Shown here one piece after another: positions 12,879-24,820 of a stretch of 64,000 nt of DNA. The translations under genes and the position numbers were made by a program. The notes beneath the pieces were generated by a model that was given only the letters and a program-made list of their open reading frames with translations, was not told the origin of the DNA and did not search any database. Source of the DNA: Zea mays (lineage: Eukaryota > Streptophyta > Magnoliopsida > Poales > Poaceae); the NCBI RefSeq assembly GCF_902167145.1, contig NC_050104.1, positions 1,364,001 to 1,428,000 on the forward strand, written 5' to 3'. Within the stretch, counting starts at the first letter, position 1. Each line of letters opens with the position of its first letter.

Positions 12879-14136
12879 TTCGACAAAAATGGGGGTTGTG
12901 TGGCCATTGATAATCGACCAGAGGCTCGTACACCTCACCCCACATATGTTTCCTTGCCATAGATCACATTCTTGGATTTCTGGTGGAGACGATTTCTTGG
13001 TCAAAAATCCGTAGGTGTTAGCCTTCGGTATTATTGAAAATGGTCGTTCATGGCTATTTTCGATAAAAATGGGGGTTGTGTGGCCATTGATCATCGACCA
13101 GAGGCTCGTACACCTCACCTCACATATGTTTTATTGCCATAGATCAAAATCTTGGATTTCTCATGGAGACCATTTCTTGGTCAAAAATCCGTACGTGTCA
13201 GCCTTCGGTATTATTGAAAATGGTCGTTCATGGCTATTTTCGACAGAAATGGGGGTTGTGTGGCCATTGATCATCGACCAGAGGCTCATACACCTCACCC
13301 CACATATGTTTCCTTTCCATAGATCACATTCTTGGATTTATGGTGGAGACCATTTCTTGGTCAAAAATCCGTAGGTGTTAGCCTTCAGTGTCCTTGAAAA
13401 TGGTCGTTCATGGCTATTTTCGACAAAATGGGGGTTGTGTGGCAATTGATCATCGACCAGACGCTCGAACACTTCACCCCACATATGTTTTCTTGTCATA
13501 GATCACATTCTTGGATTTCTGGTGGAGACCATTTCTTGGTCAAAAATTCGTAGGTGTTAGCCTTCGGTATTTATTGAAAATGGTCGTTCATGGCTATTTT
13601 CGACAAAAATGGGGTTGTGTGGCCATTTATCATTGATCAGAGGTTCATACACCTCACCCCACATATGTTTCCTTGCAATAGATCATACTCTTGGATTTCT
13701 GGAGGAGACCATTTCTTGGTCAAAAATCCGTAGGTGTTAGCCTTTGGTATTATTGAAAATGGCCGTTCATGGCTATTTTCGACAAAAATGGGGTTGTGTT
13801 GCCATTGATCATCGACCAGAGGCTCGTACACCTCACCCGACATATAATTCCTTGCCATAGATCATATTCTTGGATTTCTGGTGGAGACGATTTCTTGGTC
13901 AAAAATCCATATGTGTTAGCCTTCGGTATTATTGAAAATTGTTGTTCATGGCTATTTTCGACAAAAATGGGGGTTGTGTGGCCATTGATCATCGACCAGA
14001 GGCTCGTACACCTCACCCCACATATGTTTCCTTGCCATAGATCAAATTCTTGGATTTCTGGTGGAGACCATTTCTTGGTCAAAAATCTGTAGGTGTTAGC
14101 CTTCGGTATTATTGTAAATGGTCGTTCATGGCTATT
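12878..14136 (+). repeat. 7-monomer tandem duplication, unit 2 (1,258 bp)
   Basis: Adjacent near-identical copy of 11,620-12,878, consistent with recent unequal exchange or another tandem duplication. It ends where TTGATCATCGACC with CTCATACACC replaces TTGATAATCGACC. Sequence to its right resumes the haplotype order seen near 10,920-11,170. Confidence 0.9.
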
Positions 14137-15160
14137 TTCGACAAAAATGGGGGTTGTGTGGCCATTGATCATCGACCAGAGGCTCATACACCTCACCCCA
14201 CATATGTTTCCTTGCCATAGATCACATTCTTGGATTTCTGGTGGAGACCATTTCTTGGTCAAAAATCTGTAGGTGTTAGCCTCTGGTATTATTGAAAATG
14301 GTCGTTCATGGCTATTTTGATCAAAAATGGGGGTTGTATGGCCATTTATCATCGACCAGAGGCTCGTACACCTCACCCTACATTTGTTTCTTGCCATAGA
14401 TCACATTCTTGGATTTCTGGTGGAGAACATTTCTTGGTCAAAAATTCGTACGTGTTAGCCTTCGGTATTATTGAAAATGGTCGTTCATGGCTATTTTCGA
14501 CAAAATGGGGGTTGTGTGGCCATTGATAATCGACTAGGGGCTCGTACACCTCACCCCACATATGTTTCCTTGCCATAGATCACATTCTTGGATTTCTGGT
14601 GGAGACCATTTCTTGGGCAAAAATCCGAATGTGTTAGCCTTCGGTATTTTTGAAAATGGTCATTCATGGCTATTTTCGATAAAAACGGGGGTTGTTTCGC
14701 CATTGATCTTCGACCAGAGGCTCATACACCTCACTACACATATGTTTCCTTGCCATATATCACATTCTTGGATTTATGGTGGAGACCATTTCTTGGTCAA
14801 AAATCCATAGGTGTTAGCCTTCAGTGTCATTGAAAATGGTCGTTCATGGCTATTTTCGACAAAATAGAGGTTCTGTGGTCATTGATCAACGACCAGAGGC
14901 TCGTACACCTCACCCCACATATGTTTCCTTGCCGTAGATCACATTCTTGGATTTCTGGTGGAGACCATTTCTTGGTCAAAAATCCGTAGGTGTTAGCCTT
15001 CGGTATTATTGAAAATGGTCGTTCATGGCTATTTTCGACAAAAATGGGGGTTGTGTGGCCATTGATCACCGACCAGAGGCTCATACACCTCACCCCACAT
15101 ATGTTTCCTTGCCATACATCACATTCTTGGATTTCTGGTGGAGACCATTTCTTGGTCAAA
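14136..15160 (+). repeat. K180 monomers, transition block
   Basis: Begins with the CTGTAGGTG, GCCTCTGG and GTTGTATGGCC monomers also found near 11,030-11,115. It continues with a CCGAATGTG monomer, a TTTATGGTGG and CAGTGTCATTG monomer, and AAAATAGAGGTTCTGTGG. No partial monomers or foreign sequence were noticed. Confidence 0.75.
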
Positions 15161-16380
15161 AATCCATAGGTGTTAGCCTCTAGTATTATTGAAAATGGTC
15201 GCTCATGGCTATTTTCATCAAAAATGGGGGTTGTGTGGCCATTGATAATCGACTAGGGGCTCGTACACCTCACCCCACATATGTTTCCTTGCCATAGATC
15301 ACATTCTTGGATTTCTGGTGGAGACCATTTCATGGTCAAAAATTCGTACGTGTTAGCCTTCGGTATTATTGAAAATGGTCGTTGATGGATATTTTCGGTA
15401 AAATGGGGGTTGTGTGGCCATTGATCATCGACCAGAGGCTCGTACACCTCACCCCATATATGTTTCCTTGCCATAGATCACATTCTTGGATTTCTGGTGG
15501 AGACCATTTCTTGGTCAAAAATCCGTAGGTGTTAGCCTTCGGTATTATTGAAAATGGTCATTCATGGCTATTTTCGACAAAAATGGGGGTTGTGTGGCCA
15601 TTTATCTTCAACCAGTGGCTCATACACCTCACTACACATATGTTTTCTTGCCATATATCACATTCTTGGATCTATGGTGGAGACCAGTTCTTGGTCAAAA
15701 ATCTGTAGGTGTTAGCCTTCAGTGTCATTGAAAATGGTCGTTCATGGCTATTTTCGACAAAATAGAGGTTTGGTGGCCATTGATCATCGACCAGAGGCTC
15801 GTACACCTCACCCCACATATGTTTCCTTGCCGTAGATCACATTCTTGGATTTATGGTGGAGACCATTTCTTGCTCAAAAATCCGTAGGTGTTAGCCTTCG
15901 GTATTATTAAAAATGGTCGTTCATGGCTATTTTCGACAAAAATGGGGGTTGTGTGGCCATTGATCATCGACCAGAGGCTCATACACCTCACCCCACATAT
16001 GTTTCCTTGCCATAGATCACATTCTTGGATTTCTGGTGGAGACCATTTCTTGGTCAAAAATCCATAGGTGTTAGCCTCTAGTATTATTTAAAATGGTCGC
16101 TCATGGCTATTTTCATCAAAAATGGGGGTTGTGTGGCCATTGATAATCGACTAGGGGCTCGTACACCTCACCCCACATATGTTTCCTTGCCATAGATCAC
16201 ATTCTTGGATTTCTGGTGGAGACCATTTCTTGGTCAAAAATTCGTACGTGTTAGCCTTCGGTATTATTGAAAATGGTCGTTGATGGCTATTTTCGGCAAA
16301 ATGGGGGTTGTGTGGCCATTGATCATCGACCAGAGGCTCGTACACCTCACCCCACATATGTTTCCTTGCCATAGATCACA
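15160..16380 (+). repeat. 898-bp (5-monomer) units related to 6.4-9.7 kb
   Basis: The CTCTAGTATT and TCGCTCATGG marker monomer occurs at about 15,170 and 16,070. It is followed each time by the TTGATAATCGACTAGGGG, GTTGATGG and TTTTCGG monomers. The same marker order is at 6,363, 7,261, 8,518 and 9,415. The spacing is 897-900 bp inside a pair, so this is a local higher-order repeat of five monomers. Its second appearance lies about 5.7 kb to the right of the first cluster. Confidence 0.8.
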
Positions 16381-16382
16381 TT

Positions 16383-16743
16383 CTTGGATTTTTGGTGCAG
16401 ACCATTTCTTGGGCAAAAATCTGAATGTGTTAGCTTTCGGTACTATTGAAAATGGTCATTCATGGCTATTTTCGACAAAAATGGGGGTTGTGTGGCCATT
16501 GATCTTCGACCAGAGGCTCGTACACCTCACCCCACATATGTTTCCTTGCCATAGATCACATTCTTGGATTTTTGGTGCAGACCATTTCTTGGGCAAAAAT
16601 CTGAATGTGTTAGCCTTCGGTACTATTGAAAATGGTCATTCATGGCTATTTTCGACAAAAATGGGGGTTGTGTGGCCATTGATCTTCGACCAGAGGCTCA
16701 TACACCTAACTACACATATGTTTCCTTGCATTAGATCACATTC
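16383..16743 (+). repeat. Adjacent duplicate monomers with TTTTTGGTGCAG mark
   Basis: Positions 16,381-16,560 and 16,561-16,740 share TTTTTGGTGCAG, CTGAATGTG, GGTACTATTG and TTGATCTTCGACC. Differences are GTTAGCTTTC versus GTTAGCCTTC in the first part and the CTCGTAC versus CTCATAC ends. A single-monomer duplication is the simplest reading. Related monomers are at 19,440-19,560 and 20,338-20,460. Confidence 0.8.
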
Positions 16744-16786
16744 TTGGATTTATGGTGGAGACCATTTCTTGCTCAAAAATCCATAG

Positions 16787-18480
16787 GTGTTAGCCTTCAG
16801 TGTCATTGAAAATGGTCGTTCATGGCTATTTTCGACAAAAATGGGGGTTGTGTGGCCATTGATCATCGACCAGAGGCTCATACACTTAACCCCACATATG
16901 TTTTCTTGCCATAGATCACATTCTTGGATTTCTGGTGGAGACCATTTCTTGGTCAAAAATCTGTTGGTGTTACCCTTCGGTTTTATTGAAAATGGTCGTT
17001 CACGGCTATTTTTCACTAAAATGGGGGTTGTGTGGCCATTTATCATCGTCCGGAGGCTCGTACACCTCACCACACATATGTTTCATTGCCATAGATCACA
17101 TTCTTGGATTTCTGGTGGAGACCATTTCTTGGTCAAAAATCCGTACGTGTTAGCCTTCTGTATTATTGAAAATGGTCATTCATGGCTATTTTCGACAAAA
17201 ATGGGGGTTGTGTGGCCATTGATCATTGACTAGAGGCTCGTACACCTCACCCCACATATGTTTCCTTGCCATAGATCACATTCTTGGATTTCTGGTGGAG
17301 ACCATTTCTTGGTCAAAAATCCGTAGGTGTTAGCCTTCGGTATTATTGAAAATGGTCGTTCATGGCTATTTTCGACAAAAATGGGGGTTGTGTGGCCATT
17401 GATCATCGACCAAAGGTTCATAGACCTCACCCCACATATGTTTCCTTGCCAATGACCACATTCTTGGATTTCTGGTGGAGACCATTTGTTTGTCAAAAAT
17501 TCGTAGGTGTTAGCCTTCGGTATTATTGAAAATGGTCGTTCATGGCTATTTTCAACAAAAATGGGGGTTGTGTGGCCATTTATCATCGACAAGAGGCTCG
17601 TACACATCACCCCACATATGTTTCCTTGCCATAGATCACATTCTTGGATTTCTGGTGGAGACCATTTCTTGGTCAAAAATTCGTACGTGTTAGCCTTCGG
17701 TATTATTGAAAATGGTCGTTCATGGCTATTTTTGACAAAATGGGGGTTGTGTGGCCATTGATCATCGACCAAAGGCTCGTACACCTCACCCACATATGTT
17801 TCCTTGCCATAGATCACATTCTTGGATTTCTGGTGGAGTCCATTTCTTGGTCAAAAATTCGTACGTGTTGGCCTTCGGTATTATTGAAAATGGTCGTTCA
17901 TGGCTATTTTCGACAAAATGGGGGTTCTGTGGCCATTGATCATCGACCAGAGGCTCATACACCTCACCCCACATATGTTTCCTTGCCATATATCACATTC
18001 TTGGATTTCTGGTGGAGACTATTTTTGGGCAAAAATCCGAATGTGTTAGCCTTCGGTATTATTGAAAATGGTCATTCATGGCTATTTTCGATAAAAATAG
18101 GGGTTGTGTGGCCATTTATCTTCAACCAGAGGCTCATACACCTCACTACACATATGTTTCCTTGCCATAGATAACATTCTTGGATCTATGGTGGAGACCA
18201 GTTCTTGGTCAAAAATCCGTAGGTGTTAGCCTTCAGTGTCATTGAAAATAGTCATTCATGGCTATTTTCGACAAAAATGGGGGTTGTGTGACCATTGATA
18301 ATCGACCAGAGGCTCATACACCTCACCCCACATATGTTTCCTTGCCATAGATGACATTCTTGGATTTCTGGTGGGGACCATTTCTTGGTCAAAAATCCAT
18401 AGGTGTTAGCCTTCGGTATTATTGAAAATGGTCGTTCATGGCTATTTTCGATAAAGATGGGGGTTGTGTGGCCATTGATC
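16787..18480 (+). repeat. 21-monomer offset duplication, copy 1
   Basis: Matches 20,558-22,251 at an offset of 3,771 bp (21 monomers). Shared marks are the GTTACCCTTCGG monomer with TTCACGGC, TCATCGTCC, CACCACACATATG with TTTCATTGCC, CCTTCTGTATT, TTTGTTTGTC, the GTGGAGTCC monomer, AAATGGGGGTTCTGTGG, the ATCTATGGTGGAGACCA monomer, and GATGACATTC with GGTGGGGACC. Scattered base differences show it is older than the 1,258-bp and 1,617-bp pairs. Confidence 0.8.
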
Positions 18481-18780
18481 ATCGACAAGAGGCTCGTACA
18501 CCTCACCACACATATGTTTCATTTCCATAGATCACATTCTTGGATTTCTGGTGGAGACCATTTCTTGGTCAAAATTCCGTACGTGTTAGCCTTCTGTATT
18601 ATTGAAAATGTTCATTCATGGCTATTTTCGACAAAAATGGGGGTTGTGTGGCATTGATCATCGACAAGAGGCTCGTACACCTCACCCCACATATGTTTCC
18701 TTGCCATAGATCACATTCTTGGATTTCTGGTGGAGACCATTTCTTGGTCAAAAATCCGTAGGTGTTAGCCTTCGGTATTA
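18480..18780 (+). repeat. K180 monomers between duplications
   Basis: About 1.7 monomers. They include a CACCACACATATG with TTTCATTTCC unit and a CCTTCTGTATT unit that resemble 17,070-17,240. A one-base loss gives GTGTGGCATTG near 18,650. Confidence 0.7.
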
Positions 18781-19678
18781 TTGAAAATGGTCGTTCATGG
18801 CTATTTTCGACAAAAATGGGGGTTGTGTGGCCATTGATCATCGACCAAAGGCTCATACACCTCACCCCACATATGTTTCCTTGCCATACACCACATTCTT
18901 GGATTTTTGGTGGAGACCATTTGTTTGTCAAAAATCCGTAGGTGTTAGCCTTCTGTATTATTGAAAATGGTCGTTCATGGCTATTTTCGACAAAAATGGG
19001 GGTTGTGTGGCCATTGATCATCGACCAGAGGCTCATACACCTCACCCCACATATGTTTCCTTGCCATAGATCACATTCTTGGATTTCTGGTGGAGACCAT
19101 TTCTTTGTCAAAAATCCGTAGGTGTTAGCCTCTGGTATTATTGAAAATGGCCGTTCATGGCTATTTTCATCAAAAATGGGGGTAGTGTGGCCATTTATCA
19201 TTGAACAGAGGCTCGTACACCTCACCCCACATATGTTTCTTGCCATAGATCACATTCTTGGATTTCTGGTGGAGACCATTTCTTGGTCAAAAATTCGTAC
19301 GTGTTAGCCTTCGGTATTATTGAAAATGGTCGTTCATGGCTATTTTCGACAAAAAGGGGGTTGTGTGGCCATTGATCATCGACCAGAGGCTCGTACACCT
19401 CACCCCACATATGTTTCCTTGCCATAGATCACATTCTTGGATTTTTGGTGCAGACCATTTCTTGGGCAAAAATTTGAATGTGTTAGCCTTCGGTACTTTT
19501 GAAAATGGTCATTCATGGCTATTTTCGACAAAAATGGGGGTTGTGTGGCCATTGATCTTCGACCAGAGGCTCATACACCTCACTACACATATGTTTCCTT
19601 GCCATAGATCACATTCTTGGATTTATGGTGAAGACCGTTTCTTGGTCAAAAATCCTTAGGTATTAGCCTTCAGTGTCA
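18780..19678 (+). repeat. 5-monomer tandem duplication, unit 1 (898 bp)
   Basis: Repeated at once by 19,678-20,576. Shared marks are CCATACACCAC with TTTTTGGTGG, TTTGTTTGTC, CTCTGG or CTCTTG with GGCCGTTC, TTTTCATCAAAAATG, ATGTTTCTTGCC (two bases short), and TTTTTGGTGCAG with GGTACTTTTG. Differences include CCTCTGGTATT versus CCTCTTGTATT and TTGAACAG versus TTGACCAG. Confidence 0.88.
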
Positions 19679-20576
19679 TTGAAAATGGTCGTTCATGGCT
19701 ATTTTCGACAAAAATGGGGGTTGTGTGGCCATTGATCATCGACCAAAGGCTCATACACCTCACCCCACATATGTTTCCTTGCCATACACCACATTCTTGG
19801 ATTTTTGGTGGATACCATTTGTTTGTCAAAAATCCGTAGGTGTTAGCCTTCGGTATTATTGAAAATGGTCGTTCATGGCTATTTTCGACAAAAATGGGGG
19901 TTGTGTGGCCATTGATCATAGACCAGAGGCTCATACACCTCACCCCACATATGTTTCCTTGCCATAGATCACATTCTTGGATTTCTGGTGGAGACCATTT
20001 CTTTGTCAAAAATCCGTAGGTGTTAGCCTCTTGTATTATTGAAAATGGCCGTTCATGGCTATTTTCATCAAAAATGGGGGTTGTGTGGCCATTTATCATT
20101 GACCAGAGGCTCGTACACCTCACCCCACATATGTTTCTTGCCATAGATCACATTCTTGGATTTCTGGTGGAGACCATTTCTTGGTCAAAAATTCGTACGT
20201 GTTAGCCTTCGGTATTATTGAAAATGGTCGTTCATGGCTATTTTCGACAAAATGGGGGTTGTGTGGCCATTGATCATCGACCAGAGGCTCGTACACCTCA
20301 CCCCACATATGTTTCCTTGCCATAGATCACATTCTTGGATTTTTGGTGCAGACCATTTCTTGGGCAAAAATTTGAATGTGTTAGCCTTCGGTACTTTTGA
20401 AAATGGTCATTCATGGCTATTTTCGACAAAAATGGGGGTTGTGTGGCCATTGATCTTCGACCAGAGGCTCATACACCTCACTACACATATGTTTCCTTGC
20501 CATAGATCACATTCTTGGATTTATGGTGAAGACCATTTCTTGGTCAAAAATCCTTAGGTGTTAGCCTTCAGTGTCA
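19678..20576 (+). repeat. 5-monomer tandem duplication, unit 2 (898 bp)
   Basis: Adjacent copy of 18,780-19,678. It lies exactly between the two copies of the 21-monomer duplication, so the 898-bp event contributes to the 3,771-bp spacing of that pair. The right edge is marked by TTTTCGAAGAAAATG near 20,600, which is absent from unit 1. Confidence 0.88.
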
Positions 20577-22251
20577 TTGAAAATGGTCGTTCATGGCTAT
20601 TTTCGAAGAAAATGGGGGTTGTGTGGCCATTGATCATCGACTAGAGGCTCGTACACTTCACCCCACATATGTTTTCTTGCCATAGATCACATTCTTGGAT
20701 TTTCGGTGGAGACCATTTCTTGGTCAAAAATCTGTTGGTGTTACCCTTCGGTATTATTGAAAATGGTCGTTCACGGCTATTTTCGACTAAAATGGGGGTT
20801 GTGTGGCCATTTATCATCGTCCAGAGGCTCGTACACCTCACCACACATATGTTTCATTGCCATAGATCACATTCTTGGATTTCAGGTGGAGACCATTTCT
20901 TGGTCAAAAATCCGTACGTGTTAGCCTTCTGTATTATTGAAAATGGTCATTCATGGCTATTTTCGACAAAAATGGGGGTTGTGTGGCCATTGATCATCGA
21001 GCAGAGGCTCGTACACCTCACCCCACATATTTTTCCTTGCCATAGATCACATTCTTGGATTTCTGGTGGAGACCATTTCTTGGTAAAAAATCCGTAGGTG
21101 TTAGCCTTCGGTATTATTGAAAATGGTCGATCATGGCTATTTTTGACAAAAAATGGGGGTTGTGTGGCCATTGATCATCGACCAAAGGCTCATAGACCTC
21201 ACCCCACATATGTTTCCTTGCCATAGACCACATTCTTGGATTTCTGGTGGAGACCATTTGTTTGTCAAAAATCCGTAGGTGTTAGCCTTCGGTATTATTG
21301 AAAATGGTCGTTCATGGCTATTTTCAACAAAATGGGGGTTGTGTGGCCATTTATCATCTACCAGAGGCTCGTACACATCACCCCGCATATGTTTCCTTGC
21401 CATAGATCACATTCTTGGATTTCTGGTGGAGACCATTTCTTGGTCAAAAATTGGTACGTGTTAGCCTTCGGTATTATTGAAAATGGTCGTTCATGGCTAT
21501 TTTCGACAAAATGGGGGTTGTGTGGCCATTGATCATCGACCAGAGGCTCGTACACCTCACCCACATATGTTAACTTGCCATAGATCACATTCTTGGATTT
21601 CTGGTGGAGTCCATTTCTTGGTCAAAAATCCGTACGTGTTAGCCTTCGGTATTATTGAAAATGGTCGTTCATGGCTATTTTCGACAAAATGGGGGTTCTG
21701 TGGCCATTGATCATCGACCAGAGGCTCATACACCTCACCCACATATGTTTCCTTGCCATAGATCAAATTCTTGGATTTCTGGTGGAGACCATTTCTTGGG
21801 CAAAAATCCGAATGTGTTAGCCTTCGGTATTATTGAAAATGGTCATTCATGGCAATTTTCGATAAAAATAGGGGTTGTGTGGCCATTTATCTTCAACCAT
21901 AGGCTCATACACCTCACTACACATATGTTTCCTTGCCATAGATAACATTCTTGGATCTATGGTGGAGACCAATTCTTGGTCAAAAATCCGTAGGTGTTAG
22001 CCTTTAGTGTCATTGAAAATAGTCATTCATGGCTATTTTCGACAAAAATGGGGGTTGTGTGGCCATTGATAATCGACCAGAGGCTCATACACCTCACCCC
22101 ACATATGTTTCCTTGCCATAGATGACATTCTCGGATTTCTGGTGGGGACCATTTCTTGGTGAAAAATCCGTAGGTGTTAGCCTTCGGAATTATTGAAAAT
22201 GGTCGTTCATGGCTATTTTCGATAAAAATGGGGGTTGTGTGGCCATTGATC
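20558..22251 (+). repeat. 21-monomer offset duplication, copy 2
   Basis: Partner of 16,787-18,480. The CCATATTTTTCC unit (21,027) and ATTGGTACGTG (21,450) are private to this copy. The match fades near 22,251 where copy 1 has ATCGACAAGAGG with CACCACAC and this copy has the common ATCGACCAGAGG with CACCCCAC. Confidence 0.8.
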
Positions 22252-24070
22252 ATCGACCAGAGGCTCGTACACCTCACCCCACATATGTTTCCTTGCCATA
22301 GATCACATTCTTGGATTTCTGGTGGAGACCATTTCTTGGTCAAAAATCCGTAGGTGTTAGTCTTCGGTATTATTGAAAATGGTCGTTCATGGCTATTTTT
22401 GACAAAAATGGGGGATGTGTTGCCATTGATCATCGACCAGAGGCTCGTACACCTCACCCCACATATGTTTCCTTGCCATAGATCGCATTCTTGGATTTCT
22501 GGTGGAGACCATTTCTTAGTCAAAAATCCGTAGTTGTTAGCCTTCGGTATTACTGAAAATGGTCGTTCATGGCTATTTTCGACAAAAATGGGGGTTGTGT
22601 GGCCATTGATCATCGACCAAAGGCTCGTACACCTCATCCCATATATGTTTTGTTGCCATAGATCACATTCTTGGATTTCTCGTGGAGACCATTTCTTGGT
22701 CAAAAATTCGTACGTGTTATGCTTCGGTATTATTGAAAATGGTCGTTCATGGCTATTTTCGACAAAAATGGGGGTTGTGTAGCGATTTATCATCGACCAA
22801 AGGCTCGTACACCTCACCCCACATATGTTTCCTTTCCATAGATCACATTCTTGAATTTCTGGTGGAGACCATTTCTTGGACAAAAATCCGTCCGTGTTAA
22901 CCTTCGGTATTATTGAAAATGGTCGTTCATGGCTATTTTCAACAAAATGGGGGTTGTGTGGCCATTGATCATCAACCAGAGGCTTGTACAACTCACCCCA
23001 CATATGTTTCCTAGCCATAGATCACATGCTTGGATTTCTGGTGGAGTCCATTTGTTGGTCAAAAATCCGTACGTGTTATCCTGCGGTCTTCTTAAAAATG
23101 GTCGTTCGTGGCTATTTTCGACAAAAATGGGGGTTGTGTGGCCATTGATCATTGACCAGAGGCTCGTACACCTCACCCCACATATGTTTACTTGCCATAG
23201 ATCACATTCTTGGATTTCTTGTGGAGACCATTTCTTGGTCAAAAATTCGTAGGTGTTAGCCTTCGGTATTATTGCAAATGGTCGTTCATGGCTATTTTCG
23301 ACAAAAATGGGGGTTGTGTGGCCATTGATCATCGACCAGAGGCTCATACACCTCACCCCACATATGTTTCCTTGCCATAGATCACATTCTTGATTTATGG
23401 TGGAGACCATTTCTTGGTCAAAAATACGTAGGTGTTAGCCTTCAGTGTCCTTGAAAATGGTTGTTCATGGCTATTTTCGACAAAAATGGGAGTTGTGTGG
23501 CCATTGATCATCGACGAGAGGCTCGAACAATTCACCCCACATATGTTTTCTTGCCATAGATCACATTCTTGGATTTCTGGAGGAGACCATTTCTTCGTCA
23601 AAAATCCATAGGTGTTAGCCTTCGGTATTATTGAAAATGGTCGTTCATGGCTATTTTCGACAAAAATGGGGTTGTGTGGCCATTTATCATCGACTAGAGG
23701 TTCGTACACCTCACCTCACATATGTTTCATTGCCATAGATCATATTCTTGGATTTCTGCTGCAGACCATTTCTTGGTCAAAAATCCGTAGGTGTTAGCCT
23801 TCGGTATTATTGAAAATGGCCGTTCATGGCTATTTTCGACAAAAATGGGGGTTGTGTTGCCATTGATCATCGACCATAGGCTCGTACACCTCACCCGACA
23901 TATGTTTCCTTGCCATAGATCGTATTTTTGGATTTCTAATGGAGACCATTTCTTGGTCAAAAATCCGTAGGTGTTAGCCTTCGGTGTTATTGAAAATGGC
24001 CGTTCATGGCTATTTTCGACAAAAATGGGGGTTGTGTTGCCATTGATCATCGACCATAGGCTCGTACACC
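22251..24070 (+). repeat. K180 monomers, ~2,030-bp repeat copy 1
   Basis: Holds about ten monomers. From about 22,600 its variant order (GTGTTATGCTTCGG, GTAGCGATTTATC, TTTCCTTTCC, ATCCGTCCGTG with GTTAACC, ATCAACCAGAGGCTTG, TTTCCTAGCC, GGTCTTCTT, a CACATTCTTGATTTATGG unit missing one G pair, and CTCGAACAATTC) is repeated from about 24,630. The longest stop-free minus-strand frame of the window (331 codons, 22,023-23,018) lies mostly here and is only six in-register monomers. Confidence 0.75.
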
Positions 24071-24072
24071 TC

Positions 24073-24162
24073 ACCCCACATATGTTTCCTTGCCATAGCT
24101 ATTTTCGACAAAAATGGGGGTTGTGTGTCCATTGATCATCGACCAAAGGCTCGTACACCGCA
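24073..24162 (+). repeat. Half monomer of 90 bp (internal deletion)
   Basis: The distance between monomer anchors is 90 bp instead of 180 (24,073 to 24,163). CCTTGCCATAG is followed at once by CTATTTTCGAC, so the segment from the ATCACATTC anchor to the CGTTCATGG anchor is missing. This is a deletion of exactly half a unit. Similar bases flank the break (CATAG and CATGG), so short imperfect homology could have guided it. Confidence 0.88.
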
Positions 24163-24820
24163 CCCCACGTATGTTTCCTTGCCATAGATCACATTCTTGG
24201 ATTTCTCGTGGAGACCATTTCTTGGTCAAAAATTCGTATGTGTTATGCTTCGGTATTATTGAAAATGGTCGTTCATGGCTATTTTCGACAAAAATGGGGG
24301 TTGTGTGGCCATTGATCATCGACCAGAGGCTCATACACCTCACCCCACATATGTTCTTTGCCATATATCACATTCTTGGATTTCTGGTCGAGATGAATTC
24401 TTAGTCAAAATTACGTAGGTGTTAGGCTTCGGTATTATTGAAAATGGTCGTTCATGGCTATTTTCGACATAAATGGGGGTTGTGTGGCCATTGATCATCG
24501 ACCAGAGGCTCGTACACCTCACCCCACATATGTTTCCTTGCCCTAGATCACATTCTTGGATTTCTGGTGGAGACCATTTCTTGGTAAAAATGGCCGTTCA
24601 TGGCTATTTTCGACAAAAATGGGGGTTGTGTGTCCATTGATCATCGACCAAAGGCTCGTACACCGCACCCCACGTATGTTTCCTTGCCATAGATCACATT
24701 CTTGGATTTCTCGTGGAGACCATTTCTTGGTCAAAAATTCGTATGTGTTATGCTTCGGTATTATTGAAAATGGTCGTTCATGGCTATTTTCGACAAAAAT
24801 GGTGGTTGTGTAGTGATTTA
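24114..24820 (+). repeat. 505-bp offset duplication around truncated monomers
   Basis: The segment 24,114-24,300 reappears at 24,619-24,805. Both copies share the marks GTGTGTCCATTG, CACCGCACCCC, CACGTATG, CTCGTGG, ATTCGTATGTG and GTTATGCTTCGG. The spacing of 505 bp is not a multiple of 180, because a 90-bp and a 146-bp monomer lie at the left edges of the copies. The presence of a different break next to each copy suggests that breakage and copying went together here. Confidence 0.8.
24522..24667 (+). repeat. Short monomer of 146 bp (34-bp deletion)
   Basis: Anchors are 146 bp apart (24,522 and 24,668). The sequence runs TTCTTGGTAAAAATGG, so the part from CAAAAATCC to TTGAAAATGG has collapsed at its shared A4 run. 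The A-rich microhomology on both sides is visible in intact neighbours. Confidence 0.88.

Noticed and set aside
22023..23018. 331-codon open frame on the minus strand as a possible protein gene
   Set aside because: It is only in-register K180 monomers whose 60-codon repeat has no stop; there is no start context, domain or unique sequence, and equivalent frames occur throughout the array.
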